A stretch of 64,000 nucleotides of DNA from CAWEHU01 sp963808965 (GTDB lineage Bacteria; Pseudomonadota; Alphaproteobacteria; Acetobacterales; Acetobacteraceae): contig CAWEHU010000013.1 in the NCBI GenBank assembly GCA_963808965.1, forward strand, positions 1-64,000, given 5' to 3'. Numbering within the stretch: the first letter of the stretch is position 1; the number at the start of each line of letters is the position of its first letter. The position numbers and the translations under genes were made by a program. Positions 56,075 through 63,695 of this stretch are shown in pieces. Under the pieces are notes generated by a model. That model was not told the origin of the DNA. It made no database searches and saw only the letters and a list, made by a program, of their open reading frames with translations.

Positions 56075-56886
56075 CCGCGCTCCGCTTCGTGCTGCGGTTT
56101 CCACCTCCGATGCGGCTCGATCTGTCGCCGCTGATTCCGGAGCGCCTGGCCAGAATGGAGGCGAGCGCGATCGATCGGATCGAGCTCGGCTCGGCTCGGG
56201 CCAGCGTGCGCGTCGGCGACGTGTTCCGTTTGCAAACGGGCGAGGCCTCGCGCGTGACGATCGAAGGCGGATCGGAACGGTTCGACTTTCTCGGTGCCGA
56301 AATGAGCAGCGGCGAAGTGCTGCTGGATGGAGAGGCGGGCTATGCGGCGGGCAGGAGGATGGCCGGCGGGCGGCTCGAAATCCGAGGTGACGCCGGCGGT
56401 TGGGCCGGATCGGGACTGCGCGGCGGGACGGTGGAGATTTGGGGCGATGCGGGCGCGATGCTGGGGGCACCGTTCGCCGGGGAACGCGCCGGAATGGCCG
56501 GCGGCACGCTGATCGTGCGGGGAGGGGCAGGCGAGCGGGCGGGCGACCGGATGCGACGCGGCCTGATAATCATCGAAGGGGCGGCCGGTGTTTGCGTGGG
56601 AAGTCGAATGCTGGCCGGCACGCTGGTCGTGTGCGGGGCCGCTGGGGCCATGCCCGGCTACCTGATGCGGCGCGGCACCCTGTTACTCGGGCTCGCCGCC
56701 CCGTTGCCGACTTTCGTGCCGACCGGAAATGTCGCCGCTTCGTTCCGAGGGCTTCTGGCCGGTGCTCTCGCCCGGTTCAGTTGGCCGGCTGCCCAACTCG
56801 CGGCTACCGCCGCGGAGCGGTACCTTGGAGACGTGGCGACGCTTGGGAAAGGCGAGATGGTCCTGGGGACGACCGAGGCAGCCTGA
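56071..56886 (+). CDS. fhcC: Formyltransferase/hydrolase complex subunit C
   Basis: 271 residues. The repeated Gly-rich beta-helix (GGRLEIRGDAGGWAGSGLRG, GGTLIVRGGAGERAGDRM) is like FwdC and the glutamate-synthase beta-helix. It binds FhcA and the formyl carrier. The last gene of phhB-like-fhcB-A-D-C. Intact, with 94 bp to the next gene. Confidence 0.94.
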   Translation: MTALRFVLRFPPPMRLDLSPLIPERLARMEASAIDRIELGSARASVRVGDVFRLQTGEASRVTIEGGSERFDFLGAEMSSGEVLLDGEAGYAAGRRMAGGRLEIRGDAGGWAGSGLRGGTVEIWGDAGAMLGAPFAGERAGMAGGTLIVRGGAGERAGDRMRRGLIIIEGAAGVCVGSRMLAGTLVVCGAAGAMPGYLMRRGTLLLGLAAPLPTFVPTGNVAASFRGLLAGALARFSWPAAQLAATAAERYLGDVATLGKGEMVLGTTEAA

Positions 56887-56979
56887 TCACGACACTTTTT
56901 GGCGAGAGCCCTGCCGGAAGCATCCGCCGCGCCTATCGTTGAGGAGGCAACGACTTGGCGTTCCGGCCGGGAGGCGGCG

Positions 56980-57192
56980 ATGAACATGGTCGACCTGATC
57001 GTGATGGTCTGTTCGCTTGCCGCCCCGAGCGTCTGCCAGGAACGGCACATGCTGTTTGAATTGCACGGCTCTCTCTACACCTGCATGTGGGAGGCGCAGC
57101 CATTCCTGGCGCAGTGGATCGGCGATCACCCCGATCTGCGCATCGCGAGCTTTCGTTGCGACTGGCCGGAGCGGGAGGACCGGAACGGCTGA
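56980..57192 (+). CDS. Small conserved-looking hypothetical protein
   Basis: 70 residues. NMVDLIVMVCSLAAPSVCQE at the start, then LYTCMWEAQPFLAQWIGDHP and FRCDWPERED. Four cysteines and a pattern I recall from small unannotated alphaproteobacterial proteins. ATG 56980 is preceded by GGGAGGCGG. No signal peptide proper, but the N-terminus is moderately hydrophobic. Function unknown. Confidence 0.6.
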   Translation: MNMVDLIVMVCSLAAPSVCQERHMLFELHGSLYTCMWEAQPFLAQWIGDHPDLRIASFRCDWPEREDRNG

Positions 57193-57216
57193 GGAGGGAG
57201 GGAAGGCTGTCGCCAG

Positions 57217-58281
57217 TCAGCGCGAGTGCGTCCTGTGTACCAGTTGGTGGATGAAGCCGAGCTTCTTGATCACCGCGGGCGAGATGACGAAGGGGTAGGC
57301 GTCCGCTAGCCCCATGCTGCGGTTCAGGCTGTTCATCGCGAAGGTGAGCGGCATCCAGGCATCCATGATCGTCTCGATATCCGGCGCGGCATGGGGGTCG
57401 AAATCGATCCTGGCTTCGAGCGCGCCCGTTTTGTCGGCGCGCGGATCGATCCGAAGGCCATAGGTGCTCGCCGTCTCCACCGTATCGATGATGTGGAGGT
57501 AGTGTGCCCAGGTTTCGGCGAAATCCTCCCAGGGGTGACTGGTCGCGTAGGCGCTGATGAAGTTCTCCGGCCAGTTCGCCGGGGCGCCTTCCGCGTAGTG
57601 CCTTTTCAGCGCCTCCCCGTAATCCTGGCTGTCGTCACCGAAAATAGCTCGGCAAGCCTCGAGCTGCCCGCCATCCCGGACCAGCACATCCCAGAAATGA
57701 TGTCCGACCTCATGCCGGAAATGACCGAGAAGGGTGCGGTAAGGCTCGCCCATCTCGGCGCGCATCTTCTCACGCTCGGCGTCGTCGGCCTCCTTCAGTG
57801 CAACGGTGATGACGCCGTTGTCGTGGCCGGTCAGCACCTTGGGTCCCGTAGCGGCCGGCGGGTCTTCGAGGAAGTCGAACGCGAGTCCGTGCTCCGGGTC
57901 CTCCTGGCGCGTGACGAGCGGGAGGTTGAGGCGGATCAGGGTGTAGAACAGCCGGTGCTTGGCCACTTCAAGCTTGCGCCACAGCTCCAGATTCTCGGGC
58001 TTCGAGAGGTCCGGGATCGTGCGGTTATGGCGACAGGCGGCGCAAAGCGCATCGCCGGAGTCCGCCGGCACGAGCCAGTTGCACGCGCCATGCTCGGCGT
58101 TGGCGCAGAGCCGGAAACGCCCTGTTTCCGAGGCCAGCGCCCGCCAGGCCTCGCCCTCCGGTTCCAGGGCGGAGAGCGTGCTCGTCTCCGGCAGATAGCC
58201 GAGCGTATGGCCGCACTTCTCGCACCTGTGGTTCTCGAAAAACAGCAGTTGGGCGCAGTGCTGGCAGGTGAAGAGCTTCAT
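57217..58281 (-). CDS. Zinc-ribbon putative metallopeptidase
   Basis: 354 residues. The N-terminus is a four-Cys zinc ribbon (FTCQHCAQLLFFENHRCEKCG), another CxxC pair lies near 100 (DALCAACRHN), and the catalytic part has FRHEVGHHFWDVLV (HEVGH zinc motif) with a downstream SQDYGEALKRHYAEGAP. This matches the putative zinc-binding metallopeptidase family widespread in alphaproteobacteria. It lies 84 bp downstream of the repeat-tail gene on the same strand, so it may belong to the YcaO operon or merely follow it. Confidence 0.85.
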   Translation of the reverse strand: MKLFTCQHCAQLLFFENHRCEKCGHTLGYLPETSTLSALEPEGEAWRALASETGRFRLCANAEHGACNWLVPADSGDALCAACRHNRTIPDLSKPENLELWRKLEVAKHRLFYTLIRLNLPLVTRQEDPEHGLAFDFLEDPPAATGPKVLTGHDNGVITVALKEADDAEREKMRAEMGEPYRTLLGHFRHEVGHHFWDVLVRDGGQLEACRAIFGDDSQDYGEALKRHYAEGAPANWPENFISAYATSHPWEDFAETWAHYLHIIDTVETASTYGLRIDPRADKTGALEARIDFDPHAAPDIETIMDAWMPLTFAMNSLNRSMGLADAYPFVISPAVIKKLGFIHQLVHRTHSR

Positions 58282-58365
58282 CGGCGGCGTGACCTATCGC
58301 GGAAAGCAACGTAACGCGCGAGAAGCCGGCAGTTGCGGCTCCTAATCGGGTTCGCGGCCAAGCGA

Positions 58366-58974
58366 TCAGAACCGGCGACGTGAGGGGGTGATCAGATTTC
58401 CGTCGCGGCCGACAAGATTGCCGTCCCGCCCAACGAGATTTCCATCGCGCCCGACAAGATCGGAGCGGCTGCTCATACCCCCGGTCATGTTGTTGTCGGC
58501 GTTGACCTCGTCGGCCAGCAGAACGTCGCTGAGCCAGCCGATCGTGATGTCGATCCGTACTGCGACATCGAGCTGATCCGCCGGCCACACGCGGACTTCT
58601 TTCGAGAACACCGCGTCCTTGAACTCGACGCCCATCTTGCTGAGCGTGATCGCGTCCTCATACCCGGCCACGACCTCCTCTCCCTCGCCGTAGACCAGGA
58701 ATACGGCGGGGGTCGACATCTTGTAGTAATTGCCCTGGTAGCTGAACCCGTAGATGCGGGCGAGCTTCTTCTCTTTGTCCAGCTCACTCTCCTTGCCAGC
58801 CTGGTTACGGAGAGCGGCAATCAGCGGATTGCTCGAAAACTTGTTCAGACCGAGATCTTTGATCTCAAGGCCGCCGAAGAGCCTGCCGAATAGTCTCACG
58901 GTGGCAGGAGCGAATAGGCCTTCGCCCAAAGGATCGGCATCTTTCTTTCCGCCCGTGGTGTCGTCGGATGCCAT
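58366..58974 (-). CDS. Protein with C-terminal heptad repeat tail, candidate substrate of the YcaO/TfuA system
   Basis: 202 residues, no family recognised. Residues 1-165 look like a soluble folded domain (IYGFSYQGNYYKMSTPAVFLV, SKEVRVWPADQLDVAVRIDI, TIGWLSDVLLADEVNAD). Residues 172-192 are three heptads (DLVGRDG, NLVGRDG, NLVGRDG), then NLITPSRRRF. No Cys is present. The fourth gene after ycaO, tfuA and a peptidase, separated from the peptidase by 72 bp. In RiPP systems a leader or domain followed by a repeated core is common, so the tail is a candidate modification target (inference). Alternatives are a binding or structural tail. Confidence 0.7.
   Translation of the reverse strand: MASDDTTGGKKDADPLGEGLFAPATVRLFGRLFGGLEIKDLGLNKFSSNPLIAALRNQAGKESELDKEKKLARIYGFSYQGNYYKMSTPAVFLVYGEGEEVVAGYEDAITLSKMGVEFKDAVFSKEVRVWPADQLDVAVRIDITIGWLSDVLLADEVNADNNMTGGMSSRSDLVGRDGNLVGRDGNLVGRDGNLITPSRRRF
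58399..58461 (-). repeat. Three 21-bp coding repeats (heptad D/N-LVGRDG)
   Basis: Three consecutive 21-bp units encode DLVGRDG, NLVGRDG and NLVGRDG. The units differ at several third positions (for instance GGG/GGC for the first Gly, GAT/GAC for Asp), so the peptide is kept more strictly than the DNA. A fourth unit begins NL and then diverges. Confidence 0.9.
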
Positions 58975-59046
58975 GGTCGGCGTTCCTCCCTTTCACAACC
59001 ACCTTGCTCGACGAAAGTTACAGCGACGGAAAGTCTCACGCCACTA

Positions 59047-60459
59047 TCATCCAACGGGCGCGGTCTCGGGCGTGGACCGATGATCGTGCGGCATCAACCG
59101 GCGCGCGATTAGGAATGCGCGTGGCGAACACGAACAGGCGTTGACCGGCTTGGCGCCGAGCGGCTCGCGGAAGCGCAGCGCTATCGGGCGCTTGTCGAAC
59201 CGCCGCGGTGCGGGTGCCGGGACCTCGCCTGTCAGCAACGGCCGCGGGTCGATCCCGCGCCACAGGAAATGGCCGAGCAGCGCCGGCAGGTTCGGGCCTT
59301 GGCCAAGCCGGGCGGCGGCCTCCAGGAACTTCGCCGCGACCGCGTCGAAGCTCAAGCTCTCCGGCGGAATCGTCAGCATCACATGCGCCATGCACCGCCC
59401 CACGAGGTCGCGCGCGGCTGCGAGCGAGGCATGGAAGCCCTGCGTGAACCGGGCGAATGAGCGTGCCAACTCGTGGCGCACCATGCGCAAAGAGGCTGCC
59501 ACCTCCTCGCGGGTCCAGCCGCGAGCGTCGGCGTCGGGAGGGATCAGCCCGCGTGCGACCAGCCCGTCCTGGTAGATTTCGACGAAAATGTCGAAAATCG
59601 CGCCGGTCAGCGGCTCGGCCAATGCGTGCGCGTTGCGATCGAGCCCGAGCGGGTCGATCCACTCGCCGTCGGGACCGAGCCTCAATCCCCCGACGTCGGC
59701 CATCGTCACGGTATTGGAGGCGAGCCGCACCTGCTCCTTGTCGGAATATTCCCCCAGCCGGTTGACCAGGTTCAGCACGTAGAGATTGCCGTCGGTCTGT
59801 TGCAGGAGGCGTTGCACCACTGAGGGAAAGTGCAGGGCTGCGATCAGCGAGACGAGGTCGGCAAATAACTCGTGGAAGGCGAGATAAGGGCCGTGAATCC
59901 GGTCCGGCGGCGGTGCGCCGACCTGCGAGAACAGGATGGCGTGTCCGGTTTCATGCGCGATCACATCGAAGTTTAGGCAGAAGAGCTGGCCGCGCCCGTA
60001 GCGATTGGCGATGATCCCCGCCTCCAGGAAGCCGGGACCGCAATGCGCGTTGCGCCAGCGCACCACCGGTATCAACTCGAGCTGCGGCAGGAAGCTTGCG
60101 TGCCACCAGACGACCTGTCGCCGGAGATACAATTCCCAAACATCTAGCGTGTGTCGCATGGTGCCGTAGAGATGTGCGGCAAGGAATTGCTCGGTGTCGA
60201 CCGGAATGTAGTCGAAGTTTCCGCAACGATCCGGCAGGGCGGGCGCGAACATCGTGCCCCGATACGGCGGCATGTAGGCGGGCGGGTCGTATTGGCTCTC
60301 CTTGTCCACTGCGTTCGCGACGTACATCGTCGCGTCCGAGGGTCCTGGACCGATCGTGCCGGCCCGGCGTGACACGAGCACGAGCTCGGGCTCGGCATAG
60401 CCCTCCGCGTATTGCGGAAAAAGCCGGAACCCGGTCCCGTCCGGCCGGTGCCTGATCAT
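59047..60459 (-). CDS. Gluzincin-type metallopeptidase of the YcaO operon
   Basis: 470 residues without a signal peptide. Zinc motif HETGH at 169-173 (CLNFDVIAHETGHAILF) and the third-ligand motif E-x3-D at 197-201 (FHELFADLVSL) place it with gluzincin (thermolysin-like) peptidases. N-terminal 90 residues contain PPYRGTMFAPALPDRCGNFDY. A carboxy-terminal region continues to residue 470 with an uncharacterised helical part. Start ATG 60459 overlaps the tfuA stop by ATGA. In a RiPP pathway it could process the precursor. Not assigned to a named family. Confidence 0.8.
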   Translation of the reverse strand: MIRHRPDGTGFRLFPQYAEGYAEPELVLVSRRAGTIGPGPSDATMYVANAVDKESQYDPPAYMPPYRGTMFAPALPDRCGNFDYIPVDTEQFLAAHLYGTMRHTLDVWELYLRRQVVWWHASFLPQLELIPVVRWRNAHCGPGFLEAGIIANRYGRGQLFCLNFDVIAHETGHAILFSQVGAPPPDRIHGPYLAFHELFADLVSLIAALHFPSVVQRLLQQTDGNLYVLNLVNRLGEYSDKEQVRLASNTVTMADVGGLRLGPDGEWIDPLGLDRNAHALAEPLTGAIFDIFVEIYQDGLVARGLIPPDADARGWTREEVAASLRMVRHELARSFARFTQGFHASLAAARDLVGRCMAHVMLTIPPESLSFDAVAAKFLEAAARLGQGPNLPALLGHFLWRGIDPRPLLTGEVPAPAPRRFDKRPIALRFREPLGAKPVNACSCSPRAFLIARRLMPHDHRSTPETAPVG

Positions 60460-61832
60460 CGTTCCCCTTCTCCGGCCGCCTCTGCTGCGGTCGGGTCAGT
60501 CTGCGTCATGTACAGATATTCGCGCCACACCGCCGTTTCCCAGGCGGCAGCACTGGGCCAGCCTTGCTCGCCGAGATGCGCGTTCAGCGATCGCGGCCGG
60601 GGGCGGCCCAGGCAAGTCTCGAAATACCAATCGAGCGCGGCGTCGAGTAGCGGTCCGTCGGGCGGCCGCCGAGCAGCCTTGATTGGCGCGAGAGCCGTCC
60701 GCTTGGCCTGAGCCCGCCGATGCAGGGCCGCAAAGCCTCCGGTTAGCCGCAAATGATCGAGCAACGCGGCGCGGAAGCCTGGCGGCTTCTCCCGGGCTGC
60801 ACGCGCGAGCGCGGCCTCGCGCCGAAGGAGTGCCGCAAGCCCCGCTTCGTCTAGCGCATTCTCCGCGAGCCAGGCAGTCAGTTGTTCTCGCTGCCAAAGG
60901 CCGCGGGCGCGGCGGAAGCAATCGAGCTGCCGTCGAAGCTCCGCGTCGGAGACTGTCTCCGGTGCTGAAGCGGAAGCATCGAGCCGGCCGGTCACGGCAC
61001 GCTCGCACATGCGCCAGGCATCCGGCTGGAGACGCAGTTCCTCCAGCACCGCGGACCCCTCCTCCGTATCCGGGTCCCCATCTTGGACCGAGGCGGTCCA
61101 TCGCTCCCAGACCAAGGCACGCTCGAAACGGAAATCTGCCCGGAATGGAGCGGGCCGCTCGCGCAAGAAGGCCGTGAGAGCCCGTAGCATCGCCAGCGCA
61201 TCGAGCCGCTTGCGCGCCACCCGTCCCGTCCGCAGCCATCCGGCGAAGGCGCGGGTGCCGTCGTTGCCGAGAATCTCCGGAGCGGCATCCGCCAGGCGCG
61301 TGAAACTGCGTTCTGAGAAGTGCAGGCACTTCATCCTCGCCGAAAGCGTGTCGCGCTGGGCGCGGGTCAGCAAGCCGGCCGCCTCCGCCGTCAGCAGCGT
61401 CTCGCGCAGATCGACCATCGCGTCGGAGAACGCCACGCTGCCTGCTGGGGCCGGCGCATGGATCACGGCGACTTCGTCGTCATCCTCGAACGGCTCGTCG
61501 TAGCCGGGCCACTTTCCGTCGCGATAGGCTTCGTAGATCCGTCCGACGCCGCGCATCCCGAAACGGTCCAGTTCCGCGGCGCGCAGCGCGCCCATGCTCG
61601 CCCCGCCGAATACATGTACGCCCTCCGAAAGCGCCCAGAGGATTTCCCGGTGCCAGACGGAGGGGACGTCGAGGAACGCCCCGTCGATCAGGCCGATCGC
61701 CACCGGCCGATACGTCCTGACAGCGTGGAATAGGTCTCCTTGGCGGGCGGGGGGCAGGAAGAGGGCGTCGCTCTCACGCTCGGCCTCGTGCCGCGAGAGG
61801 CTGGGTCCGAGAAACACGACGGCGCTTACCAT
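60456..61832 (-). CDS. TfuA-like protein
   Basis: 458 residues. The TfuA core lies at about 1-140: FLGPSLSRHEAERESDALFL, IGLIDGAFLDVPSVWHREIL, GGASMGALRAAELDRFGM and IYEAYRDGKWPGYDEPFEDD. The rest is a long helical Arg-rich region seen in larger TfuA-like proteins. TfuA was first seen with trifolitoxin and acts with YcaO in thioamide formation on methanogen McrA; here it probably partners the YcaO encoded upstream. It overlaps ycaO by 7 bp and the peptidase gene by 4 bp. Confidence 0.88.
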   Translation of the reverse strand: MVSAVVFLGPSLSRHEAERESDALFLPPARQGDLFHAVRTYRPVAIGLIDGAFLDVPSVWHREILWALSEGVHVFGGASMGALRAAELDRFGMRGVGRIYEAYRDGKWPGYDEPFEDDDEVAVIHAPAPAGSVAFSDAMVDLRETLLTAEAAGLLTRAQRDTLSARMKCLHFSERSFTRLADAAPEILGNDGTRAFAGWLRTGRVARKRLDALAMLRALTAFLRERPAPFRADFRFERALVWERWTASVQDGDPDTEEGSAVLEELRLQPDAWRMCERAVTGRLDASASAPETVSDAELRRQLDCFRRARGLWQREQLTAWLAENALDEAGLAALLRREAALARAAREKPPGFRAALLDHLRLTGGFAALHRRAQAKRTALAPIKAARRPPDGPLLDAALDWYFETCLGRPRPRSLNAHLGEQGWPSAAAWETAVWREYLYMTQTDPTAAEAAGEGER

Positions 61833-63109
61833 GCGCGGCTCGCCGCCCGGTGCGCGCGGGGGCCGGGCGTGTACTCGCCGCCGGGTGGCGTCCAGGGGCC
61901 TTCCAGCCCCGGCACGATCGCACGTCCGACCGGAACCCCGAACATCGGCCGGGTCAGATCGACCCAGGCGACCTGCGGCATTCCGGCCTCGCGCAGCAGC
62001 GAAAGCGCCGTTTGCAGGTCTTCTCTGAGGGTCGCCCCGGCCCGACAGGGTGTCCCGTGGAAGTCCCGCGAGGCCGGGCCGCTCAGGAGATTACGAGCCG
62101 CCTCCTGGCGGTCCGCGTGAAGGGAATCGAGATAGCCTTGCTCGGCGAGGTCGTCGCGCGCCCCCGAAATGACGGTCAGCCGTGCCTGTGCTGCCTCGGT
62201 GAGCGCGCGGGCGAGCGCCACATCCCGGTCGGGATGGCAACCGGAGCCAAGTTCCGGCTGTACCCGATCCCGTCCGGGAGCGGAGGCGGCAAGGCACAGA
62301 TAAGCGGGCAATCCGATATCGGATGTAACATCCCAAATTCTGATGCGGACCGCGGCGGCGGCGAACATCGGCAGCAGCGCCGCGCTGATGCGGCCGTCGA
62401 TGCTGGCGAGATCCAACACGCGCGCCTGCCGGGCCACTGCGGGGCCGGCGTGCCACAGCGCGACCGCATCGCGCTCCACCACTTCGCAGATTCCGTGCAG
62501 TGCAGCCTCGAGCCAATGATTGCCGGATGCGAGCCCGTTCGTGGTCGCCTGAAAGACCGGCGTGGAGCCGATTTGCGACGACGCCGTATAGTCCGCGGTC
62601 ACGACCTCATGCGGAACCCACAGCGGCTCGCCTGTCGCGAGATCGCGGCCCTCCAGCCACAGCAGCCGGCGCGTGACGTCGCCCATGTTGCCATGGGCGC
62701 GCGGCAAGCGGGCGGTATCGAGGGCCGGACCCATGGACGCGATATCCTCGGCCGTAGCGAGCCGCAGCGGCAGCGCGACGTTCTCCGCATGGAACGTCTC
62801 GGCCGCTTCCATCACCGCCGAAGCTTTGGCGGCCGCCAGGGTCGTGCCCTTTCCCTGATGCACGGCGATCGAGCGGGAGTTCGGCCGGACCGCCGCGGCG
62901 ACCGGAATGCCGATCCTGTCCAGTCCGGTCAGCACCGCGAGCCGGGTGATGCCCATTCGTTCCGCAAGCGGCTTCATCCGGGCCAGCGTTCCCTCGGGAG
63001 AAACGATCCGATGCGTGCCCTCTCGATAGAGCTTCGGTCCGTCTTCGGGCGCTTGGTCCGCGACTTGCTCGGTCCGCTCTCCGTTTATGGAGCGGGCCTT
63101 ATTGGACAC
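61826..63109 (-). CDS. YcaO-domain ATP-dependent cyclodehydratase/thioamidation enzyme
   Basis: 427 residues from GTG 63109. ATP/Mg-binding motifs appear in order: EAAE at 101-104 (SAVMEAAETFHAENV), ExxER at 209-213 (GICEVVERDAVALW) and ExxQxR at 305-310 (ALTEAAQARLTVI). The end has WTPPGGEYTPGPRA. YcaO enzymes activate peptide backbone amides with ATP to make azolines, amidines or thioamides; the TfuA partner points to thioamide chemistry (inference). First gene of the operon; the start codon and leader are weakly defined. Confidence 0.92.
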   Translation of the reverse strand: MSNKARSINGERTEQVADQAPEDGPKLYREGTHRIVSPEGTLARMKPLAERMGITRLAVLTGLDRIGIPVAAAVRPNSRSIAVHQGKGTTLAAAKASAVMEAAETFHAENVALPLRLATAEDIASMGPALDTARLPRAHGNMGDVTRRLLWLEGRDLATGEPLWVPHEVVTADYTASSQIGSTPVFQATTNGLASGNHWLEAALHGICEVVERDAVALWHAGPAVARQARVLDLASIDGRISAALLPMFAAAAVRIRIWDVTSDIGLPAYLCLAASAPGRDRVQPELGSGCHPDRDVALARALTEAAQARLTVISGARDDLAEQGYLDSLHADRQEAARNLLSGPASRDFHGTPCRAGATLREDLQTALSLLREAGMPQVAWVDLTRPMFGVPVGRAIVPGLEGPWTPPGGEYTPGPRAHRAASRAW

Positions 63110-63162
63110 TTATACCAACGCTGTGTTGGATGACTGCTCCGAGTCCGACCTGACCATTCGGT

Positions 63163-63564
63163 CTATTTCACAAGCGTAAGCGGCCCTTCCAAGTTTACAA
63201 AAGTGCCATCCGGTTTGGTCACGTTGAAATACGCGTGTCCTCCTGCGAAATCATATACATGGACCGCTGTGGATTTGTCTTTCTCTTGCCAGTACACGAT
63301 ACAGATTCCGTCGCTGACCTGTTTCATCGTGGGGTTGTCGACGGTTAGTACGACCTGACCTTTCCTTTCCCCACTCATCGCTGTAAAAATTAACCTTGTC
63401 GGCTGAACGTCCATTGTCCACCAGCGCGTCTCGCTGAATTTCTGCTCATAGCTATGGCCGATTGGGGATGACGGAGCAGGTTGTGCTAGCCCCTGTTTAC
63501 CGGGAAGGAGGGCCAATCCCGCGCAAAGCAGCCCTATCCAGGCGTAAAATCTAGTGGGAATCAT
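63163..63564 (-). CDS. Secreted MoaF/lipocalin-like hypothetical protein
   Basis: 133 residues from ATG 63564 (GGAG nine bases upstream). A signal peptide (FYAWIGLLCAGLALLPGKQGLA) precedes a beta-rich domain: YEQKFSETRWWTMDV, KGQVVLTVDNPTMKQVSDG, ICIVYWQEKDKSTAVHVYD and GHAYFNVTKPDG. The strand pattern resembles the MoaF-like lipocalin fold. Base composition is visibly less GC-rich than neighbours, hinting at transfer. It lies 53 bp upstream of ycaO on the same strand and may be cotranscribed or separate. Confidence 0.6.
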   Translation of the reverse strand: MIPTRFYAWIGLLCAGLALLPGKQGLAQPAPSSPIGHSYEQKFSETRWWTMDVQPTRLIFTAMSGERKGQVVLTVDNPTMKQVSDGICIVYWQEKDKSTAVHVYDFAGGHAYFNVTKPDGTFVNLEGPLTLVK

Positions 63565-63695
63565 TGGCGCAGTCTCCAAGTTGTCTAAAGGCGCATTGGG
63601 AGTCCGGCTTCAGAACCGAAGCACCACTCGGGTTCCATTGTAAACGGAATTCTACTTTTACCGAGAGAAGTCCCCGAACGGCCCTTATCCGGGAC

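Noticed and set aside
57217..58281. Calling the zinc-ribbon metallopeptidase a certain member of the YcaO operon
   Set aside because: The family is common alone in alphaproteobacteria and the gap to the repeat-tail gene is 84 bp, so membership is left open.
58399..58461. Heptads as a calcium or lanthanide EF-hand or RTX-type site
   Set aside because: GRDGN recalls DxDG loops, and the organism uses lanthanides, but EF-hands need a 12-residue loop with helices and RTX repeats are nonapeptides of another pattern.
58399..58461. CRISPR or DNA-level tandem repeat
   Set aside because: Only three 21-bp units, in frame inside a gene, with no spacers or cas genes.
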